A stretch of 64,000 nt of DNA from Colius striatus (lineage: Eukaryota; Chordata; Aves; Coliiformes; Coliidae), in NCBI RefSeq assembly GCF_028858725.1, contig NC_084766.1, forward strand, positions 21,430,501 through 21,494,500. The letters are read 5' to 3'. Shown here piece after piece: positions 58,094 to 64,000 of this stretch. The notes under the pieces are model-generated. The model was given only the letters and a program-made list of their open reading frames with translations. It was not told the origin of the DNA and did not search any database. Position 1 is the stretch's first letter. Each line of letters begins with the position of its first letter. Both the position numbers and the translations under genes were made by a program.

Positions 58094-60045
58094 TAACAGG
58101 CAAACAGATAAGCTCCCAGCTAGATTAGCATCTCTGCAGCCACTCAAGGAGGTTACAGAGACATTTATCCCTATTTCTCATGTGTGATGCAATAGTGAGA
58201 AGGGCAGCCATGGCAGCTCAGCAACATAAGCTTTCAACTGACCACAAGAAGTCTATAGTTATTTCAGTTGTGTAGTGAAGAAATAAGACCTGTAGCTGGT
58301 TAAGAATATCATAGACTGACAGAAGGAAAGGGAATGGGAATTACTTGGTTGGCAAAGGCTTTTGGTATACATTGTAAAGCCCTACCATTTGTACTTTCGT
58401 GAACTGGAACAAGTTTTGATTTGGATGTTTAGATGTTGGTACTAAGAGTGTTTAGATAAATTATCCATGAGGTTGGACTGCTTAGACACCAAGGCTATTT
58501 CAAAAGCTATTTTTTAGGTCATTGTGACATCAATGATATCGTAAGTGTGAAACTACTAGGCATAGAAGTCAACTGCTTTTAGTCAGTGAAATACCTTACA
58601 TATGTTGTGGTGATTCCATAAAGAGGTATGTAGATTTGATGATCTGAGTTATAACAACTGTGTTTGAGCAATAGCCATGGAAGTCCCTAAAATAATACCT
58701 TCACCATTTGTGTTTCATTTTTGTCCTGCCAAGTCAAGAAAGTTGTGACCTAGAAATGGACAGCAAAGTACTGCCAAGTTTTTGCTCTTTTGAGTGGCTG
58801 CAATGGTGTAAATAGAAAATAATTTTGCTTCTTAATTTCTGCTGAAGTAAACCTTTGATTTTTTTAATTACTCAAATATATCTTATCAGAGTGGAACCTA
58901 TCAACGCTAAGTGAATCCTGTGTAACTGAACACAGTAGCTTGCCCTGTCCAGAAAAAAATGTTAATTAGAAATCACAGTTGATCTCTAGAAAAAAAAAAG
59001 GAAAATAAGTGTCGCTCATTTCACAGAACTGCGTGCTCTGTAGTATGCTCAGCATTCAGAGCCTCCCCAGTCTAGGAAAACAGAAATATATGCAGTATGA
59101 ATATTTATATGTTATTAAATCAGCAACAGCAGATATAGTCTGAAGGGCTATGAGGCTTGGCTTTCATACGAAGTACCTTCAAATGCCATTTATAATGAGT
59201 ATGTACAGTTTATAAAATACAATTTCTGAAATTTATTACAGCTTTGAACGTTACACTACACTTACTACAATAGACCTTACAGCTGTAAACTGTTGTAACA
59301 CATCATCTGTATGTCACTAACGACAATTATCAGTTAGGTACAAACAATTATTTCCAGCATTGCTTACAAAGAGTAATTTTAAATTATCCCTTTAAAAAGC
59401 TTCAGTAAAGATCTTTTTTTTTTCCAGGCAAATATCCATTTATTTTTGGGTACAATCTAACCTATTAATGAACTCTATTTAAACTATAGCCACAAGCACT
59501 CATACAAATAGCTTTTTCCATTCTTAACACAAATATAAATTCATAAATCTACTGTGCATTTCTGATTATACTTAAGAACAGAAAACATTATTGAAATATA
59601 TTAATTCCTTAATTTCTGCCACCCACTCCCTCATATGCTAAATTTTCATCACTATCTGTAGTAAGTCCAGTTTACTTCCTGGGCAAGACAGCTCTCTTAG
59701 GCAGGGCAAACCTTATGAGAAGGTAAATCTTTCTCTTCCATGAATTGACAGCTTTTATCACTAATAATGACACTCTGCACACACACACACACAGGCACAC
59801 ACAAAAAATCTCCAGTGCATAATAATTTAATGTGTGGCCTTGATTGCCAGAAGATGTATGTGGGCAGGGAGAGTTAACTCTGAGGGATGGAGGGATGAAG
59901 CTCTTGCAACAGACACCACAGTGTAGTAGGCAGCAAGGGTGTCACACTTAATGATAGTGTCTTATCAGGTGTGTCAGTATATCCCCAGGATGGTTTTAGT
60001 GTGGAGGGATTACGTAGAAGTCTCATACAGCTCTAAAATATAATT
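58094..60045. other. Intergenic region between two CR1 copies
   Basis: AT-rich, no gene-like ORF. A (CA)n microsatellite lies at about 59777-59793. The stretch 59090-59400 is AT-rich with several TAATTA/ATTTATA-type motifs and few low-complexity runs; it could be conserved regulatory DNA, but that is a guess from composition only. Confidence 0.5.
59777..59805. repeat. (CA)n microsatellite
   Basis: About eight CA units in CACACACACACACACA, then GG and a further CACACACA. Simple repeat, probably length-variable. Confidence 0.85.
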
Positions 60046-61413
60046 TTGGGTGCCTGAGGACTGGAGGAAGGTCAATAGCACAATGACACTCCAGTCTTCA
60101 AAAAGGGAAAGAAGGAGGAGCCGGGAAACTACAGGCCAGTCAGCCTCACGTCCATACCTGGAAACGTGATGGAATAGCTCATCCTGGATGTCATCTCTAA
60201 GCACATGAAGAAAAAGCTGGTTATCAGGAGGATTTAACATGGATCCGTCAAGGGAAAATCATGGTTTACCAACCTGATAGCCTTCAATCATGGTATAACT
60301 GGCTGAGTAGGTGAGGAGAGAGCAGTGGATGTTATCTACCTTGGCCTCAGCAAGGTCTTTTACATTGTCTTGCTTAAAATCCTCATAGGGAAGTTCAGGC
60401 AGTATGGGTTGGATGAATGGATGGCAAGGTGGATTGAGAACTGACTGACAGAGCCCAGAGGGTGGTGATCAACGGCACAGATTTGAGTTGGAGGCCTGTG
60501 GCCAGTGGGATTTCACAGGGATCGGTTCTGGGGCCAGTCTTGTTCAACATCTTCATCAACGACCTGGATGAGGGGACAGAGTGTACCCTCAGCAAGTTCA
60601 CTGATGACACCAAACTGGGAGGACTGTCTGATTCCCCAGAAGGCTGTGCTGCCATTCAGCAGGATCTCAACTGACTTGAGAGATGGGCAGAGAGGAACCT
60701 CAGGAGGTTCCACAAGGACAAGTGCAGAGTCCTGCATCTGGGGAGGAACAACCCCACGCACCAAGACAGACTAGGGGTCGACCTGTTGGCAAGCACTCTC
60801 TGAGGAGAGAGACCTGGGAGTTCTAGGGGGCAGCAAATTAAACATGAGCCAGCAATATGACTTCACATTGGCCAACAAGGCCAATGGCATCCGGGGGTGC
60901 ATTAAGAAGAAGAGTGTGTCCAGCATGTCAAGGGAGGTTCTGCTCCCCCTCTACTCAGCCCTGGTGAGGCCTCATCTGGAGTCCTATGTCCAGTTCTGGA
61001 CTTGCTAGTTCATAAGACAGGGAACTACTCAGGGAACTACTGGAGATAGTCCAGCATAGGGCTACAAAGATGATCAGGTGACTGGAACATCTCTCTGACA
61101 AGGAAAGGGTGGTTGTTGAGAGGATGGGACCAGTCTTTTTTTGGTAGCATCTAGTGACAGGACAAGGCATAACGGGCACAAATTGGAACAGAGGAAGTTC
61201 CCCTTGAATGTGAGGAGAAACTTCTTTCCTATGAGGGTGAGGAGCGTTGGCACAGGCTGCCTAGGGCAGCTGTGGAGTCTCCTTCTCTGGAGGTTTTCAA
61301 GACTCACCTGGACATGTTTTTGTGCAACCTGATCTAGGTGGACCTACTTTAGCAGGGGATTGGACAGGATGATCTCTAGAGGTCCCTTCTGACAGCTGTC
61401 ATTCTGTGATTCA
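60046..61413 (+). mobile_element. CR1 LINE, 5'-truncated, plus orientation, decayed
   Basis: It begins within ORF2 (CTGGAGGAAGGTCAATAGCA, CCGGGAAACTACAGGCCAGT, encoding NYRPVSLTS-like reverse transcriptase). It continues through [20 protein letters not shown] and [11 protein letters not shown] (60505-60630), where the FTDD box keeps both Asp residues, and ends with the CR1 3' tail (CAGGATGATCTCTAGAGGTC, CATTCTGTGATTCA). Stop codons and frameshifts occur throughout, so it is not active. About 1.37 kb, the longest CR1 in the window. Confidence 0.94.
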
Positions 61414-63098
61414 GTTTTTGGAGAAGATAAAAAATGTTAACATTTATGATATGTGTTTCTAGTTTGTCTGAGAGGAAGAAATGTAATGATCACCTAGAAA
61501 ATAACCAAAGGAATCAAAACAAAAAACAGAGATCTTGTATCTCTTTTAAGAAAATACTAGGTTTATTTCATGGTTGCTCTCCAGAGCAACCTAAGGACTA
61601 GGCATGCTGAATGATAGTTGTTGCATGCTAAGAAAAATGAGTAATCACTAAGAGAGAGAAGGGAAATATACCAATGGGGTCTCAAAGTTCTTACCTGTAT
61701 GCTTTTTTGCCTTCAAGAAAATAGCTAAATTTCATTGCATGAAGAAAATCAAACATCTAAATCTCAATGCTGAAGGAGTGGTGTTGTCATAGTGCAGCAG
61801 GACTATGAAAGATCTCACGAGGCCATTACACTACGCTTCTGTCTCAAGACAGTATTAACAATACAATGTCATTTCTGACAACTGTTTAGCAATGTCATCA
61901 TAAAGACTTTTACTGACATGTCATAACCCCCCTAGGCAACTACTTCAGTACTTAATTATTCTTGTTATTAGGAAGTTTTTCCAAAGTCTTGCTTTGGTCT
62001 TTCTTACAGTTAAGCCTATTTCCTCATCTTGCTAGTCTTCTTCAGACAGCATAGATTGCAGTCACACTCAACCACTCATCAAGGACGTATTCCTGAAAAG
62101 ACCAGGATAGCAAAAGCAATTATTTCCCACAAGAATTAATGTCATTCAGGGAAATGTGTACTGCAAACCATCCAACACCCTTTTTCTCTGCCTTATGTTG
62201 GTCTTCATGTTTGTAAGTAAATCATAGAATCATATAAATGGGTTCAGAAAGACAACTTCAGGTCACTTTTTATTTTGTGCACCAGCTTCTTTTCTGGAAG
62301 GACTGACTGCCTGAACTAGTAGGAGAAAGGAAGGATTGCAGCTGCCTCAGTTGTTTGAAGCTTAAATCAGTTGTAACATTAGTTCTCAAACACCACTTTG
62401 CTGTAACTTCAGCCTAAATACAATAATTCATCTTCTAACATTTGAGGATGAGGAAGATCCTAGCTTGATATCATTAAGCCATTATATCAAAGTTAGGCAC
62501 TTGAAATTGTGTTTAAGGTCCTACATAAAAGCAACTTAATTTTCCAGGGTTTTGAGCAGTCTTTTGATTTAACATAAGATAGTGATGTTTTAATAGAGAA
62601 TTTTTTATTTAAGAGCCTAAACACAGATTCAAAGGTGTAAATCCAGACGTGGAGCTTTGAAATAAACACAGATGTAAAACCAAACACAAACCTTTAAGAC
62701 CAGAACAATGTGTATGTGTGATGTAAAGCCATGGGGGGAGGGGGAATGGGATTTAGCAATAAAGCTAAATATAAGATTATATTAGAGAATCTCAAAATAT
62801 TATTTGTTTTATTTTGATCTAATTATCTTGCTATTCTTAGTAAATATCACAAATTTGATTGAAGAATGGGGGTGAACAAATGTATAGGAAATGTCTACGG
62901 ACTGTGAAACCGTAAGGGGTGAAGGGCTGCTGTTAAGGTTTTGGAATGAACTTCATCCACCTGTTACTCCTCGGGGTAAGAGCAGCAGGTTCCTGTCCCT
63001 CTGGGATGAGACTTTGCTGTGGGACAAGTGTAGCTTAAGTGGAGGCAGAGTTAGCTCTCCCTGTGGGATGGTATTGTGTGTGAGAAAGCCACAATCAC
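61414..63098. other. Region downstream of the dopamine receptor gene
   Basis: No gene-like ORF. It should contain the receptor's 3' UTR, since the receptor stop is at 63099-63101 on the minus strand; minus-strand AATAAA hexamers occur at 62808-62813 and 62605-62610. The stretch 61965-62040 (GGAAGTTTTTCCAAAGTCTT and onward) faintly resembles old CR1 sequence in minus orientation. Confidence 0.45.
62808..62813 (-). terminator. Candidate poly(A) signal for the dopamine receptor gene
   Basis: TTTATT on the + strand gives AATAAA on the gene strand, about 286 nt after the receptor stop codon. A further AATAAA at 62605-62610 is an alternative. The surroundings are AT-rich, so chance occurrence is possible. 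Confidence 0.35.
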
Positions 63099-64000
63099 TT
63101 ATCCCTCTGGAACAGGACGATGGGGTCCCTCACATCGACCAAGGCCTGTACAGGGGGTGATAGTTTCCAGAGATAGCTCTGTCCCACAATCCAATTGCAA
63201 AATAGCTGGCACCTGATGACTCTTGGGGCTGCTGCCAGAGGCAGTAGGTGCCTGAGAAGTCTCCATAGACATCTCCTCACTGCTGTCCTCTCCCTGAAGG
63301 CTTACGGCATGCGGTACGGGCTGCACCCAGGCAGTGACAGTGGGGGGTGGTACTGATGATAAAGCAGCTCCTTCCTTCTGGCAGGTGGTATCATGGTGAT
63401 AGGAAACCAGCTCATTGCTGAAGTTGATCCTCTCTACAGCAGATCTGGGTGCGCCACAGCAGGAGCACCGGCAGCCCAGGAGGTTGCTGAAAGCCCGCCT
63501 GAAGTCTGCGTTGAAAGCATAGATCACTGGATTCACTGAGGAGTTGGCCCAGCCAAACCACACAAAGATGTTGAAGGTTGTTTGGCTAACGCAGGGTGAC
63601 TGTCCTTCATGGTCTCCCTCGAGCTTGGGCTGGCAGAAAGGCAGCAGACAGTTTAGCAGGAAGAAAGGCAGCCAGCAGCAAACAAAGACTCCCATTATGA
63701 TAGAGAGGGTTTGCAGCACCTTGGTCTCCTTGCGTAGGGAACTCTGCAAAGAGGAGGTGTGCTCTTTGCTGTGAACTGGCCACTGCCCTCCTGCTCGCTC
63801 GAGGGTGGAGATGCGGCGGATCTGGGCCTGGGCAATTCGGTAGATCCTGGTATATGTGATGATCATGATAGCCACAGGGATGTAGAAGCTGATAAGGGAG
63901 GAGGTGATGGCATAAGCACGGTTCAGGCTGACATCACAGCGAGGTGTCCCAGGCGGCCAGGAGCTTGGGTATCTCCCGTCCTTGGCTTTATGCCAGTGTA
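63099..64000 (-). CDS. DRD1C: D1-class dopamine receptor (probably DRD1C, avian 'D1D'), 3' part
   Basis: Gs-coupled dopamine receptor of the plasma membrane, cut by the window edge; 299 codons plus TAA are present, running open to base 64000. Fragment residues: 1-28 extracellular loop 2, starting HWHKAK with the disulfide Cys at 21; TM5 ~29-50 with the catechol-binding serine pattern S-S-x-x-S (33, 34, 37); loop 3 with YRIAQAQIRRISTLERA and the RKETKVLQTL helix; TM6 ~95-119 with FVCCWLPFF; TM7 ~141-163 with WFGWANSSVNPVIYAF; then LLGCRCSCC, a likely palmitoylation site, and a ~130-residue tail. The short third loop and long tail are D1-class, and the lack of introns fits. Tail and extracellular loops differ from DRD1 and DRD5, which points to the D1C/D1D paralogue kept in birds and absent from placental mammals. 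Any Met taken as a start inside this stretch would be false; the true start is upstream. Confidence 0.9.
   Translation of the reverse strand, partial: HWHKAKDGRYPSSWPPGTPRCDVSLNRAYAITSSLISFYIPVAIMIITYTRIYRIAQAQIRRISTLERAGGQWPVHSKEHTSSLQSSLRKETKVLQTLSIIMGVFVCCWLPFFLLNCLLPFCQPKLEGDHEGQSPCVSQTTFNIFVWFGWANSSVNPVIYAFNADFRRAFSNLLGCRCSCCGAPRSAVERINFSNELVSYHHDTTCQKEGAALSSVPPPTVTAWVQPVPHAVSLQGEDSSEEMSMETSQAPTASGSSPKSHQVPAILQLDCGTELSLETITPCTGLGRCEGPHRPVPEG

Noticed and set aside
60395-60764. Minus-strand ORFs within the CR1 at 60046-61413
   Set aside because: They are antisense shadows of the CR1 reverse transcriptase.
62891-63160. 89-codon + strand ORF at the end of the receptor gene
   Set aside because: Antisense to the receptor C-terminus and 3' UTR; no family resemblance.

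Overview
The window looks like an avian nuclear chromosome segment. Genes are intron-rich and vertebrate in type, the background is AT-rich with one sharp CpG-island cluster, and the recognisable interspersed repeats are CR1 LINE fragments, including the typical avian CR1 3' end. The window also encodes a D1-class dopamine receptor of the non-mammalian type.

Layout. (1) 1-22894, + strand: tankyrase-2 (TNKS2). 26 coding exons are present, with the first coding exon lying upstream of base 1. The exons join in frame to 1099 residues plus a stop: ankyrin repeat clusters, a Ser-rich linker, a SAM domain and a PARP catalytic domain. A probable 3' UTR of about 2.2 kb follows, to roughly 25075. (2) 25076-41990: intergenic, with two small CR1 fragments, a few short tandem duplications and no convincing gene. 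(3) 41995-44340: CpG-rich block holding FGFBP3 on the - strand (single coding exon, 164 aa, own poly(A) signal), its GC-rich upstream region, and an unexplained ~80 bp inverted repeat with a ~426 bp spacer. (4) ~44344-44940: probable solo LTR of an old endogenous retrovirus, non-coding. (5) 45000-63098: gene-poor, with two longer CR1 fragments carrying decayed reverse transcriptase, a near-perfect 32 bp-arm hairpin at 54240-54313, a cluster of palindromic octamers at 48591-48662, and AT-rich stretches that could be conserved non-coding elements. (6) 63099-64000, - strand: the 3' part of a D1-class dopamine receptor (second extracellular loop to stop), probably the DRD1C/'D1D' paralogue of birds; its 5' part lies beyond the window.

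TNKS2 is convergent with FGFBP3; FGFBP3 and the receptor share the - strand. The three genes act in unrelated processes: poly-ADP-ribosylation of Wnt, telomere and spindle substrates; extracellular FGF release; dopamine signalling. Their adjacency is a syntenic block rather than a functional unit. TNKS2 next to FGFBP3 matches the order I recall for human chromosome 10q23.

I found no tRNA, rRNA, CRISPR or prokaryote-type system. The most unusual features are structural: the two inverted repeats and the palindrome cluster. All homology calls come from reading translated sequence against remembered families; no search was run.
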